From contig JAPJNA010000038.1 in the NCBI GenBank assembly GCA_026461395.1, forward strand, positions 1 through 32,663: a stretch of DNA of 32,663 bases, written 5' to 3'. Under the pieces are notes generated by a model, which saw only the letters and a list, made by a program, of their open reading frames with translations, made no database searches and was not told the DNA's origin. Origin of the DNA: Chthoniobacterales bacterium. Lineage in GTDB: Bacteria; Verrucomicrobiota; Verrucomicrobiia; Chthoniobacterales; UBA6821. This document shows positions 1-7,899 of the stretch, piece after piece. How positions within the stretch are numbered: position 1 is the stretch's first letter; every line of letters starts with the position of its first letter. A program made the translations under genes and the position numbers.

Positions 1-329
1 CCTGAGAGCTTCTTTTCGGGAAAAAGATGATCGCCGAGCCAGCTCTTCATTCCGGAGACGAATCCCTTAGTTTCGTAGGAGCGCGAGCCATATTCGCGTG
101 AACCGGAATAATCCTTAATCGCGAAGGCCTTGTCATAGGGGCTACCCTTCGCGTTGAACACCTTCCCCTGAAAGGTGCTTTGCCTGCTACGGTCAGGATG
201 CATCATGCGGTCCAGCATCCCCTGCTCCTTGGGCACTTCATCGGGGACGGCGCTTACGGTTGCGGAAGAAAAAACTATCAAAACGCTCCCGGCGATCAGA
301 AGTGTGACCAGACGAGATAGGGAAAACAT
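1..329 (-). CDS. Secreted protein of unknown function, 5' part only
   Basis: The first 109 codons of a minus-strand gene read open from an ATG at 329 to the window edge; the rest lies outside. Residues 1-27 look like a Sec signal peptide: a short basic start (MFSLSR), a hydrophobic core (LVTLLIAGSVLIVF) and a small-residue cleavage site near ATVSA. The mature start is polar, with several Lys, Arg, Asp and Gly, and no motif I recognise. The gene is downstream of the ribosomal-run terminator, in the place where rpoA would usually follow rpsD, so it probably has its own promoter in 330-430. The protein is likely exported to the periplasm or beyond. Function is unknown. Confidence 0.7.
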   Translation of the reverse strand, partial: MFSLSRLVTLLIAGSVLIVFSSATVSAVPDEVPKEQGMLDRMMHPDRSRQSTFQGKVFNAKGSPYDKAFAIKDYSGSREYGSRSYETKGFVSGMKSWLGDHLFPEKKLS

Positions 330-427
330 CGTGTAATCGTAGGAGCGGAGCACAAAGCTTGCAAGATGGCTTGAAGAATCGCTGATAAGCACCGCGCAGA
401 GAGTAACCGAAAGGACGCCCACAATAA

Positions 428-468
428 AAAAAAGCCGCCACGGATTGCTCCGGGCGGCTTTTTTATAA
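428..468 (-). terminator. Intrinsic terminator closing the ribosomal-protein run
   Basis: A GC-rich stem GCCGCC (434-439) pairs with GGCGGC (453-458). It is extended inside by CGGA/TCCG with one bulged A and outside by an A-run facing a T-run. Because both sides carry A/T runs it could work in both directions. It lies about 40 bases past the rpsD stop, and no other hairpin this strong was seen in the run above, so it probably ends the long minus-strand transcript. Confidence 0.85.
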
Positions 469-507
469 GGACTAATGAATTATTAGTGGGACTACAACAC
501 CTCGCGT

Positions 508-1119
508 TTAGCGAGAGTACAACTCAACGACGAGCTGCTCGTTCACAACAGGATTGATCTCCTCGCGGGTCGGGATACGGACCATCTTGCCGCTCAGGGC
601 TTCCTTGTCGACAAGCAGCCAATCCGGCGGCTCGACGATCTGGGTCTGCTCTAGGCCGCGCAGGGCGAGGCGCTTAGAACCATCCTTGGGACGTACGGAA
701 ATAGCATCACCGATCTTGATAGTGGCGGATGAAATGTCGCACTTACGGCCATTCACGGCAACGTGGCCGTGAGAAACCATCTGGCGTGCTGCCGAACGGG
801 TCTTAGCGAAGCCCATGCGGTAGACGATATTGTCGAGGCGCCTCTCGAGGAGCTGGAGGAGGATAAGGCCGGTGATGCCACGGGTCTTCAGAGCGGTCTC
901 AAAGTAGCGGCGAAACTGGCGCTCAAGCACACCATACTGGAAGCGGAGTTTCTGCTTCTCGGCGAGTGCGGTGCCGTACTCGGAAATCTTGCGGCGTGAG
1001 CCCTTCGGGCCGTGCATGCCGGGAGGATAGGGCTTGTGCTCGAAAGCACGAGCGGATCCGGCTAGAAGAACGCCGTAACGGCGACTGACTTTGGTTTTGG
1101 GTCCAGTGTAACGGGCCAT
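508..1119 (-). CDS. rpsD: 30S ribosomal protein S4
   Basis: Primary 16S rRNA-binding protein that nucleates assembly of the small-subunit body. It has 203 residues, the usual S4 length. The start MARYTGPK, the PPGMHGPKG segment, the central four-helix region and the S4 RNA-binding fold (LERRLDNIVYRMGF, then HGHVAVNGR) are all clear. The N-terminal zinc-cysteine cluster found in some S4 proteins is absent, so this is the cysteine-free type. It is the last gene of the ribosomal run; rpoA and rplQ, its usual downstream neighbours, are missing and a terminator follows. Known S4 proteins can autoregulate the alpha operon; no pseudoknot could be confirmed here. No Shine-Dalgarno is visible before the ATG. 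Confidence 0.97.
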   Translation of the reverse strand: MARYTGPKTKVSRRYGVLLAGSARAFEHKPYPPGMHGPKGSRRKISEYGTALAEKQKLRFQYGVLERQFRRYFETALKTRGITGLILLQLLERRLDNIVYRMGFAKTRSAARQMVSHGHVAVNGRKCDISSATIKIGDAISVRPKDGSKRLALRGLEQTQIVEPPDWLLVDKEALSGKMVRIPTREEINPVVNEQLVVELYSR

Positions 1120-1132
1120 GGTATTTTAAAAA

Positions 1133-1174
1133 GCTGAAGGCTAAGGGCTAAATGCTGAGGGCTGAGGGCTGAAG
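1133..1174. repeat. Heptameric tandem repeat between rpsK and rpsD
   Basis: Six head-to-tail 7-base units of the form GCTRARG (for example GCTGAGG, GCTGAAG, GCTAAGG) fill most of the 60-base rpsK-rpsD gap. The period is exact although the units vary. It resembles the other 7-base arrays in this window in design but not in unit sequence. Confidence 0.8.
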
Positions 1175-1179
1175 GAATA

Positions 1180-1821
1180 TTAAACGCGGCGCTGTTTCGG
1201 AGGACGGCATCCGTTATGAGGAACAGGTGTCACGTCCTGGATGATGGAGATCTCAAGTCCGATAGCCTGCATGGCGCGGACTGCCGATTCACGACCGGAG
1301 CCAGGCCCCTTGACGCGAACCTCGACCTCCTTGAGGCCGTGGCCCATAGCCTGACGACAGGCGTCCTGAGCGACCATCTGGGCGGCATAAGCTGTGCTCT
1401 TGCGGGATCCCTTGAAGCCCATCTTGCCGGCGCTGGACCATCCGAGAACGGCACCGCGCATGTCGGTGACGCTGACGATGGTATTGTTGAAAGTAGCCTG
1501 AACGTGGGCGATCCCATGGGTGATGTTCTTGCTACCCTTGGCCTTGACGATCTTGGGCGGCTCGATCGGGTCATCGAGATTGAAACTGATGGCTGCGGCC
1601 GGAGCGGCTTCCTCAACTTTCTTCTCCTTGCTCTTCTTTACCTTAGGCTTCTCGGCCTTGGCGGGAGCAGCAGTCTCGGCGGTAGCTACTGGAGTTGAAG
1701 CCTCAACGGCAATCTCAACGGCAGTCTCTGGAGCGGACTCGGAAGGATGATGGGCTTTGGTCTCTTCGCTACGGGCAGCGTCTTGGGAGAGGCCTTCGGA
1801 TTCTTTGTTTTCTTCGGACAT
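1180..1821 (-). CDS. rpsK: 30S ribosomal protein S11 with long N-terminal extension
   Basis: S11 lines the mRNA exit cleft on the 30S platform. The conserved core starts near residue 92 ([20 protein letters not shown]) and ends with the typical [13 protein letters not shown]. Usual S11 is about 130 residues; this one is 213. Its first 85-90 residues are a low-complexity tail rich in Glu, Ala, Lys, Thr and Pro ([20 protein letters not shown]). No Met lies between residue 1 and the core, so the extension is probably translated unless a non-ATG start is used. It sits 41 bases after rpsM in the alpha part of the run. The core is certain; the extension length depends on the start. Confidence 0.95.
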   Translation of the reverse strand: MSEENKESEGLSQDAARSEETKAHHPSESAPETAVEIAVEASTPVATAETAAPAKAEKPKVKKSKEKKVEEAAPAAAISFNLDDPIEPPKIVKAKGSKNITHGIAHVQATFNNTIVSVTDMRGAVLGWSSAGKMGFKGSRKSTAYAAQMVAQDACRQAMGHGLKEVEVRVKGPGSGRESAVRAMQAIGLEISIIQDVTPVPHNGCRPPKQRRV

Positions 1822-1862
1822 GAAATTGTTGACGTACTAGTAAGTGCTATGGGTGTGACGGA

Positions 1863-2240
1863 TTATTCCTTAGCCCGGGAGACGCCGACGGTCTTGCGGG
1901 GCCCCTTGCGTGTGCGGGCATTGGTCTGGGTGCGCTGACCGCGGACAGGAAGTCCGCGACGATGGCGGACACCACGGTAGCAGTTGATCGCTTGTAGGCG
2001 CTTGAGGTTACCCTGAATCTCTCGGCGAAGATCGCCCTCGATGACAACCCCTTGGCCGGAAATTGCGGAAATGATACCTCCAATCTGCTCGGGAGAAAGC
2101 TCCTTGGCGCGGATGTCAGGATTGATGTTGGCCTGTTCGAGGATGCGCTTGGCAGTCTTAGGCCCGATGCCGTAAATGTAAACGAGCGAGGCTTCGACGC
2201 GCTTGTCGCCGGGGATTTCTACGCCGAGGAGTCTTGGCAT
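1863..2240 (-). CDS. rpsM: 30S ribosomal protein S13
   Basis: S13 sits in the 30S head and makes the bridges to the 50S central protuberance and the P-site tRNA. At 125 residues it matches the family. It starts [19 protein letters not shown], has the helix-two-turn-helix [13 protein letters not shown], and ends with the basic motif [24 protein letters not shown]. It follows rpmJ by 55 bases and precedes rpsK, the normal alpha-operon order. The ATG is preceded by AATACC with no Shine-Dalgarno. Confidence 0.97.
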   Translation of the reverse strand: MPRLLGVEIPGDKRVEASLVYIYGIGPKTAKRILEQANINPDIRAKELSPEQIGGIISAISGQGVVIEGDLRREIQGNLKRLQAINCYRGVRHRRGLPVRGQRTQTNARTRKGPRKTVGVSRAKE

Positions 2241-2295
2241 GGTATTGGTCTATTGAGTTGGGTGCAGGGAATGAGTGATGTCTGAACGTCTCGCG

Positions 2296-2409
2296 TCAGC
2301 CCTGGCGCTGCTTGTGACGGGGATTCTTGCAAACCACGCGCACCACGTTGTTGCGGCGGACGATCTTGCAGGTTTCGCAAAGGCGTTTGATGGAAGCTCG
2401 GACTTTCAT
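2296..2409 (-). CDS. rpmJ: 50S ribosomal protein L36
   Basis: A 37-residue reading frame starts [20 protein letters not shown] and ends NPRHKQRQG, the complete L36 signature. It is the zinc-binding type: Cys at 11 and 14, a third Cys at 27 and a His at 32 form the CCCH site. L36 contacts 23S rRNA near the peptidyl transferase region. It lies between infA and rpsM, its standard position, with gaps of 40 and 55 bases. Confidence 0.95.
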   Translation of the reverse strand: MKVRASIKRLCETCKIVRRNNVVRVVCKNPRHKQRQG

Positions 2410-2449
2410 GCTTGAAAACAGCGACGCGGTTGGCGTCGGTTGTGTCGGT

Positions 2450-2692
2450 TTATTGGCTTAGGCTGGGTGATGACTGCGGGAGTCGCTGGATGATTGTTCC
2501 CTGATTCAGATCGTAGGGGGAAACGCTGATCACTACATGGTGCCCGAGAGCGATGCGCGTGAACTTCAAACGCAACCGACCGGATACCGTAGCTACCATT
2601 CTCCTGCCCCCGGCTAACTCCACTCGGAAGCGTGCCATGGACAGTCTCTCTACGACTAGGGCCTGGTGTTTTAAGCTATCAGGGGTAGGCAT
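2450..2692 (-). CDS. infA: Translation initiation factor IF-1
   Basis: IF-1 binds the 30S A site during initiation. The 80-residue protein has the OB-fold of the family: [13 protein letters not shown], then [28 protein letters not shown], which matches the typical ISGKMR...RI..GD.V...SPYDL pattern. The start overlaps the 3' end of map by 22 bases in a different frame, so translation is probably coupled to map. The internal Met at residue 19 is too late, because the conserved first strand comes before it. The sequence is more divergent than usual: GRLRLKF replaces GKMRKNY. Confidence 0.93.
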   Translation of the reverse strand: MPTPDSLKHQALVVERLSMARFRVELAGGRRMVATVSGRLRLKFTRIALGHHVVISVSPYDLNQGTIIQRLPQSSPSLSQ

Positions 2693-3432
2693 GTCAACAC
2701 TTCAGGTTCATTTTCTGTCACTAATACAGTATGCTCGAAATGGGAGGAGGGCTTGCCATCGGAGGTCACCACGGTCCATCCGTCATCCAGAATACGCACG
2801 CCCTCGGCCCCGAGATTGATCATGGGTTCTATGGCAAGGGTCATGCCGGGTTTGAGTTTCGGACCAGAGCCTTTTTTGCCGTAGTTCGGGATCTGCGGTT
2901 CCTCGTGCAGCTTGCGGCCGACGCCATGTCCCACAAATTCCCTGACAACGCCGAACCCTTGCCTGAGAGCCTCTGTCTCGATGTAGTTCGAGAGATCGCC
3001 CAACCTGCGACCAGCCACGGCGAAGGGAATCGCCCCCTCAAGAATGCGCTTGGTAGCGGTGACGAGTCGCTCGGTTTCCGGATCGATAGCGCCGCACGCA
3101 ACAGTCGTTGCGGTGTCACCGATCCAGCCGTCCAGAACGACTCCGGTATCGATTTTTACAATATCACCGTAGGCAAGGCGTCGCTCACCTCCAATACCGT
3201 GCACTACTTCCTCGTTGATCGAGATGCAGGTCTGGCCAGGAAATTTGCGGTAGCCGAGGAAAGCGCTGCGGCCTCCAAGTTCCGCCATGTATTCCCCCGC
3301 CTTCCTGTCGATCTCGCCGGTAGTCATACCGGGCGCGACAAGTTTTGCAAGGCGGTCCAGCACGATCGCAGCCACACGGCCTGCAGCGCGCATCTTGTCA
3401 ATCTCGGCCGGTGTCTTGATGGGAATGGGCAT
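2671..3432 (-). CDS. map: Methionine aminopeptidase, type I
   Basis: Cytoplasmic dimetal enzyme that removes the N-terminal Met from new proteins. The 253-residue protein has the pita-bread fold signatures. The conserved His is in EEVVHGIGG, metal ligands are the Asp residues in KIDTG and IGDTATT, the His of FVGHGVGRKLHEEP, the Glu of TLAIEPM and the Glu of HFEHTVLVTE. There is no N-terminal SH3/zinc extension. It follows adk after 113 bases of repeat-containing spacer and overlaps infA by 22 bases. Confidence 0.96.
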   Translation of the reverse strand: MPIPIKTPAEIDKMRAAGRVAAIVLDRLAKLVAPGMTTGEIDRKAGEYMAELGGRSAFLGYRKFPGQTCISINEEVVHGIGGERRLAYGDIVKIDTGVVLDGWIGDTATTVACGAIDPETERLVTATKRILEGAIPFAVAGRRLGDLSNYIETEALRQGFGVVREFVGHGVGRKLHEEPQIPNYGKKGSGPKLKPGMTLAIEPMINLGAEGVRILDDGWTVVTSDGKPSSHFEHTVLVTENEPEVLTCLPLIA

Positions 3433-3444
3433 GGGAGAGAAGGG

Positions 3445-3472
3445 ATGAATTAGGAATGATGAATGATGAAAG
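3445..3472 (+). repeat. Heptameric ATGARNN repeat, map-adk spacer, left arm
   Basis: Four consecutive 7-base units (ATGAATT, AGGAATG, ATGAATG, ATGAAAG) lie just upstream of the map start. A facing array of the same family is at 3536-3556, so the spacer between map and adk is bounded by an inverted pair. Confidence 0.75.
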
Positions 3473-3535
3473 CGGAGAGAAGGGAGAGCGCCGCATCGCG
3501 GATCAACGCCCCGTCAGCTGGAATTCTTTTTTGAT

Positions 3536-3556
3536 ACCTCATACTTCAACCCTCAT
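3536..3556 (-). repeat. Heptameric ATGARNN repeat overlapping the adk stop codon
   Basis: Read on the minus strand there are three 7-base units (ATGAGGG, TTGAAGT, ATGAGGT). The adk stop TGA at 3546-3548 is inside the second unit, so the repeat supplies the last codons and stop of adk. Confidence 0.7.
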
Positions 3557-4220
3557 CCTTTTGATCGACTACCAGCGCCGATAGTCTTGCGAAGATCTCA
3601 TCACTCCCCTCCCCTGCATCAATGCGGTGTAGGAGATTGGGTGATGTCTTTTCGTAGTATCCGACAACGGGTAGCGTGAGATCACGATAAACTTCCAGGC
3701 GCTGATCGAGGGCTGCCTCCGTATCGTCATTTCGGCGAACAAGCAAAGCGCCGCAACGAGGACATGGCGAGCCCTCTTGGTTGCCGTGCAGCGACATGCT
3801 GAATGTGGCGCCGCATTTCAGACAGGAAATCCGCTCCAGAATCCGACGCCGGATCAACTCGTCCGGCAATTCCAGCAACACGATGAGATCTAGTCCGGCT
3901 CTAAGTTCAGCAAGTGAGGAGTCGAGATATTCCGCCTGTCCCACGGTACGGGGAAAACCATCGAAGATAAACCTAGGGCCATTCTCCTTCATCCATGCTG
4001 TCACGATCCGGACCGCAAGCTCATCTGGAACAAGCAGTCCCTTGCTAGTCCATCCGTCGGCTTCCTGCCCGAGAGGAGTGCCTCGTGAGCACTCTGACCG
4101 GAGTAGCGCTCCCGTAGAAACATGGGGAATGAGAAAACAATCGGCAAGCCGGTCTGCCTGGGTCCCCTTCCCCGATGCTGGCGGACCGAGCAGCACGATC
4201 CGATGGTTCACCGGATTCAC
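3546..4220 (-). CDS. adk: Adenylate kinase with zinc-type lid
   Basis: Converts ATP + AMP to 2 ADP. The P-loop GPPASGKGT is at 12-20, the AMP-binding motif FDGFPRT near 86-92, and the lid domain at about 130-165 carries two CxxC pairs (Cys133/136 and Cys153/156), the four-cysteine zinc lid. The length of 224 is typical of long-lid adenylate kinases. The start codon is GTG at 4220; a second GTG three codons later is also possible. It begins 10 bases after secY, the classic secY-adk-map-infA order. The C-terminal residues QKDEG and the stop codon fall in a heptameric repeat. Confidence 0.95.
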   Translation of the reverse strand: MNPVNHRIVLLGPPASGKGTQADRLADCFLIPHVSTGALLRSECSRGTPLGQEADGWTSKGLLVPDELAVRIVTAWMKENGPRFIFDGFPRTVGQAEYLDSSLAELRAGLDLIVLLELPDELIRRRILERISCLKCGATFSMSLHGNQEGSPCPRCGALLVRRNDDTEAALDQRLEVYRDLTLPVVGYYEKTSPNLLHRIDAGEGSDEIFARLSALVVDQKDEG

Positions 4221-4230
4221 CGAAACAGGG

Positions 4231-5733
4231 TTAACGGTAGGTGGTGAGATAGGCGGCTAGTCCGGCAATCACGAACAAGCCGATGGCAGCGATGATCTTG
4301 ACCACGGTAGAGTCGCTAATGGCAGATCCGCTCACCGAAGGACGCGGAGCGCTTCGACCACGGATCTTTCCCTTGCGGAGAAACCCGTCGTAATGACGCT
4401 GCAGCAGGAATGTCTCGACCTGCCTCATGGTATCCAGTGTGACACCGACAATAATGAGCAGTCCTGTGCCTCCGAAGAACTGAGCTGCCATGTAGGGGAC
4501 ATTGAGGGCACGACTGAGGAGTTGTGGAAGGATGGCAACTACCACTAGGAAGAGAGCTCCGGCAAAGGTCAGGCGACTCATCGTGTAGTCCAGGAAGTCG
4601 GCTGTCGGCTTGCCGGGACGGACTCCCGGAATGAATCCACCATATTTCTTCAGGTCGTCAGCGATCTGGGCTGGCTGGAACTGCGTAGCAACCCAGAAAT
4701 AGCTGAAGCTGAAAATCAGGACGGCGTAGAGGAGGTAGTGAAGCCACCCGTTGGTCAGAAGATTCGCTATCTCAACGGCCCAAGGCCTGTTGCCAAAGGC
4801 CATGGTCATGATGGTCGAGGGGAACATCAGGATCGCCTGGGCAAAGATGATGGGCATCACGCCGGCATAGTTGACCTTGAGAGGCATGTACTGGGTCTGG
4901 CCGCCATAGACTTTCCTTCCTACAACGCGCTTGGCGTACTGAACGCTGATGCGCCTGGTCGCCTGAGTAATCGCAATGACAGAGGCGATCACGAGGAAAA
5001 GGAATGCGCAGAGGATCACAAGCACAACAGGACTCACTTGACTTGCCTCACCACCACTCGGCACAAAGGTTCTCCAAGCCTGCACCAGACCGGCTGGCAA
5101 CTGGGCTAGGATACCGATTGTGATGATCACAGAGATGCCGTTGCCGATACCACGTTCGGTAATCTGGTCTCCAATCCACATCAGGAAGAGAGTTCCAGCG
5201 GTCATGATCAGCACCGTCAGCAGACGGAACAGAATGCCGGGATCCGATACAAGGGGGACGCCCAGGCGTGCAATTGTCTCCGAGATACCGGGCAAGAAGG
5301 GATTCGACTGGGGGCTCTCAAAGGAAAGGGCGAGGAGATAACCTTGGAAAATACAAAGAGCGATGGTCGCATACCGAGTGTACTGGGCAATCTTCTGACG
5401 CCCCCCATCCTCACGGGCCAGACGGCCGAGCTTCGGAATCACTGCCCCAAGCAGCTGGAGCATGATCGAGGCGCTGATGTAGGGCATGATCCCGAGTGAG
5501 AAAATCGCGCAGTTCCCGAGAGCGCCTCCGGAGAAAAGATTAAAGAGTGCTGCTGCACCGCCGCCAGCGCTGTGATCGGCTACATTCTGAAACCACTCAC
5601 GCAGGACCTGGGCATTGACGCCTGGGGTCGTGATCGCGGCACCGACACGCATGATGACGATCATCCCAAGCGTGAAGAGGACACGCTGTCTCAGCTCGGG
5701 AATCTTGAAGATATTAGCGAACGCGGAGATCAT
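4231..5733 (-). CDS. secY: Protein translocase subunit SecY with extra C-terminal segment
   Basis: Central channel of the Sec translocon in the inner membrane. The N-terminal helix (FANIFKIPELRQRVLFTLG), the plug/TM2 region (FSLGIMPYISASIMLQLL), ERGIGNGIS, and the cytosolic loops with RRISVQYAKR and YGGFIPGVRPG are all standard. Known SecY proteins usually end soon after the motif seen here as GFLRKGKIRGR (about residue 455). This one continues for some 45 residues: a Ser/Pro-rich linker and then a hydrophobic stretch, KIIAAIGLFVIAGLAAYL, near 479-496. That predicts an eleventh membrane segment. Total length is 500, against about 440 for the family. Confidence 0.96.
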   Translation of the reverse strand: MISAFANIFKIPELRQRVLFTLGMIVIMRVGAAITTPGVNAQVLREWFQNVADHSAGGGAAALFNLFSGGALGNCAIFSLGIMPYISASIMLQLLGAVIPKLGRLAREDGGRQKIAQYTRYATIALCIFQGYLLALSFESPQSNPFLPGISETIARLGVPLVSDPGILFRLLTVLIMTAGTLFLMWIGDQITERGIGNGISVIITIGILAQLPAGLVQAWRTFVPSGGEASQVSPVVLVILCAFLFLVIASVIAITQATRRISVQYAKRVVGRKVYGGQTQYMPLKVNYAGVMPIIFAQAILMFPSTIMTMAFGNRPWAVEIANLLTNGWLHYLLYAVLIFSFSYFWVATQFQPAQIADDLKKYGGFIPGVRPGKPTADFLDYTMSRLTFAGALFLVVVAILPQLLSRALNVPYMAAQFFGGTGLLIIVGVTLDTMRQVETFLLQRHYDGFLRKGKIRGRSAPRPSVSGSAISDSTVVKIIAAIGLFVIAGLAAYLTTYR

Positions 5734-5801
5734 ACTTGCACTCGGTGGTTAACGGCCTTTGTTACTTCACTGTAACGTTAGCGCGCCCTATAGATTATTA
5801 A

Positions 5802-6326
5802 TCAGGAAGCCTTGACTGCTTTTCTCGGAGCCGCCTTCAGGATAGCCCTGCTGGCGATCTTGGTCTGACGCTCACGGATAACAAGCGAACCTCCGGCAGC
5901 CTCAAGCTTCTCTTTGGCGGCTGCACTTGATTTGTCCACCTCAACGGTGAACTTCTTGGTGATTGTTCCGCGGGCAAGCAACTTGATACCGTCATTACTT
6001 CCATGAACGAGTCGAAGGGAGCGGAGTGCTGCCTCGTCGATCTTAGCGCCGGACTCAAAACGCTCTTCGAGAGTATCGAGGTTCACGACGGCATAAACGG
6101 GCTTGAAATCAAAGTTGTTGAAACCGCGCTTGGGCAGTCGACGGATGAGGGGCATCTGGCCACCCTCGAATCCGAGACGGACGCTGCCGCCAGAACGGGC
6201 TTTCTGGCCCTTGTGGCCGCGACCAGAGGTCTTTCCGTGACCGGAGCTTTCGCCGATACCGAGACGCTTCTTGCGGTGCTTGGCACCTGGGCGGGGAGCG
6301 AGATTATGAAGTCGCATGGTTGTCAT
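5802..6326 (-). CDS. rplO: 50S ribosomal protein L15
   Basis: Late-assembly 50S protein. It has the glycine/basic N-terminal region (KKRLGIGESSGHGKTSGRGH, then KGQKARSGG) and the motif RRLPKRGFNN, both diagnostic. It has 174 residues, longer than the usual 145-150 because of a basic/Ala-rich tail (AILKAAPRKAVKAS). Two in-frame ATGs (6326 and 6317) are equally plausible. It follows rpsE directly; rpmD (L30), which often lies between them, cannot fit in the 75-base gap. Confidence 0.95.
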   Translation of the reverse strand: MTTMRLHNLAPRPGAKHRKKRLGIGESSGHGKTSGRGHKGQKARSGGSVRLGFEGGQMPLIRRLPKRGFNNFDFKPVYAVVNLDTLEERFESGAKIDEAALRSLRLVHGSNDGIKLLARGTITKKFTVEVDKSSAAAKEKLEAAGGSLVIRERQTKIASRAILKAAPRKAVKAS

Positions 6327-6401
6327 TCGAGAATAATGGTTGGGCTTGGGGCTTGAGTTAGGCTTGAGCTGCTATGATTACCTGTTTTCCCACTGCTTGC
6401 C

Positions 6402-6956
6402 TTAAGCAGCAACTGGAACCGCTGCTTCCGGTGTGTGCACCTTCTTACCACGCAGTTTCATGATTTCGCTGCGGGGACGTAGGCTGGTAAGGGCGGCAAG
6501 GGTTGCCTTGACCACGTTGGAGTGATTGCTCGATCCGAGTGACTTGGCAAGGACATCGCGGACACCAACTGCCTCAAGGACGGCGCGCACACCACCTCCG
6601 GCGATGACACCAGTACCGGGGGATGCAGGTTTGAGAAGGACGCGACCACCTCCGAACTCACCGAATGTTTCGTGAGGAATCGTCGTTCCCTGGATAGAAA
6701 CGGGAACCATGGCTTTGCGGGCGGCGTCGGATCCTTTGCGGATGGCTTCACTGACCTCATTAGCCTTGCCGAATCCAATACCGACTCGACCCTTCATATC
6801 ACCAGTGACAATGAGAGCACTGAAACTAAAACGGCGACCACCCTTGACGACTTTAGCGCAACGGTTGATGAAAACGACCTTCTCGATCGTGTCCTTGGGT
6901 GTGTCGTCTGCGGGCTTGTCGCGGCGTGGTCCGCGTTTGGGGCGTTTGTCATCCAT
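6402..6956 (-). CDS. rpsE: 30S ribosomal protein S5
   Basis: S5 helps fidelity and mRNA unwinding at the entry tunnel. The double-stranded RNA-binding domain ([20 protein letters not shown], then [18 protein letters not shown]) and the C-terminal domain ([37 protein letters not shown]) are clear. I chose the ATG at 6956 over a GTG at 6986 because the GTG would overlap rplR. The N-terminus ([19 protein letters not shown]) is a charged extension and the C-terminus ends [10 protein letters not shown], fitting the tail pattern of this operon. Confidence 0.96.
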   Translation of the reverse strand: MDDKRPKRGPRRDKPADDTPKDTIEKVVFINRCAKVVKGGRRFSFSALIVTGDMKGRVGIGFGKANEVSEAIRKGSDAARKAMVPVSIQGTTIPHETFGEFGGGRVLLKPASPGTGVIAGGGVRAVLEAVGVRDVLAKSLGSSNHSNVVKATLAALTSLRPRSEIMKLRGKKVHTPEAAVPVAA

Positions 6957-6963
6957 AGAAATA

Positions 6964-7320
6964 TTAGAACTGGAGTCCACCCTCACGGGCTGCCTCGGCG
7001 AGGGCCTTCACCTTGCCATGATACATGAAACCACCGCGGTCGAAGACGACCTTCTCAATCTTCTTGGCAAGACCGCGCTCGGCGATAAGTTTTCCAACCT
7101 TGATGGCGGTCGCCACATTGGCGCGGGATGAGGCATCCTTGGTGAAGGATTCCTCAGTGGTGTTGACGCTGGCCAGTGTATTCCCCGCGAGATCGTCGAT
7201 GACCTGAGCGGTGATATGTTGGCCGGAGAAGTGAATCGCAAGGCGGGGCCTCTCGGCGGTGCCGGAGACTTTCTTGCGGAGGCGTACGTGACGCAGTTTG
7301 CGGGAATTTGTGGCGGACAT
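6964..7320 (-). CDS. rplR: 50S ribosomal protein L18
   Basis: Binds 5S rRNA in the central protuberance with L5. At 118 residues it has the family pattern: basic start [20 protein letters not shown], then [17 protein letters not shown], and the end [25 protein letters not shown]. It lies between rplF (18-base gap) and rpsE (7-base gap). Nothing unusual is seen in the protein. Confidence 0.96.
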   Translation of the reverse strand: MSATNSRKLRHVRLRKKVSGTAERPRLAIHFSGQHITAQVIDDLAGNTLASVNTTEESFTKDASSRANVATAIKVGKLIAERGLAKKIEKVVFDRGGFMYHGKVKALAEAAREGGLQF

Positions 7321-7338
7321 GGAATAATGATCCTTGGA

Positions 7339-7878
7339 TTACTGAACAGTCTTGCCTTCTTTACGGCGGACAACTTCGTCGGAATAACGAATGCCTTTGC
7401 CCTTATAGGGCTCAGGAGGATAGTACGCACGGATATCGGCAGCCACTTGGCCGACGAGATGCTTGTCGATTCCCTCGATGGAAATCTTGGTGTTGTCAGT
7501 AACAGCAATCTTGATTTCGTTGGGGATCTGGAAGAGGACGGGATGGGAGTAGCCGATCGAGAGATCCAGCTTGTCTCCCTTGACGGCGGCACGAAATCCG
7601 ACACCCTGAATCTCCAGATCGCGACGGAAGCCACTGCTGACGCCGCTAACCATGTTATTGATGAGAGCGCGGGAAAGTCCATGCAGGGCACGAACCTCAC
7701 GATGCTCATTGGCGCGAGAGACGGTGATCACGGATCCCTCGGTTGAAATGGTGATGCCCTTGGGAAGCTCCCAGGAGAGCTTGCCTTTGGGACCCTCGAC
7801 GGTGACCTGGTTTCCGTCTGCAACGGAGACCATGACTTTGTCAGGGAGAGTGATGGGTGTTTTACCGATACGGGACAT
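7339..7878 (-). CDS. rplF: 50S ribosomal protein L6
   Basis: Binds helix 97 of 23S rRNA near the sarcin-ricin loop. At 179 residues it shows the two L6 domains: MSRIGKTPITLPDKV with GPKGKLSWELP, and the second domain with GYSHPVLFQIP. The conserved C-terminal motif YYPPEPYKGKGIRYSDEVVR is present. It lies between rpsH and rplR in the standard spc order. Confidence 0.97.
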   Translation of the reverse strand: MSRIGKTPITLPDKVMVSVADGNQVTVEGPKGKLSWELPKGITISTEGSVITVSRANEHREVRALHGLSRALINNMVSGVSSGFRRDLEIQGVGFRAAVKGDKLDLSIGYSHPVLFQIPNEIKIAVTDNTKISIEGIDKHLVGQVAADIRAYYPPEPYKGKGIRYSDEVVRRKEGKTVQ

Positions 7879-7899
7879 GGCAGGAAATAGGTTACCGGG

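Noticed and set aside
2296-2409. Possibility that L36 was absent because no long frame is present
   Set aside because: Direct reading of the minus strand gave a complete 37-residue L36 with its CCCH zinc site.
7216-7746. Plus-strand open frame opposite rplR and rplF
   Set aside because: It runs across two conserved genes and their gap; composition follows the opposite strand's codon bias.
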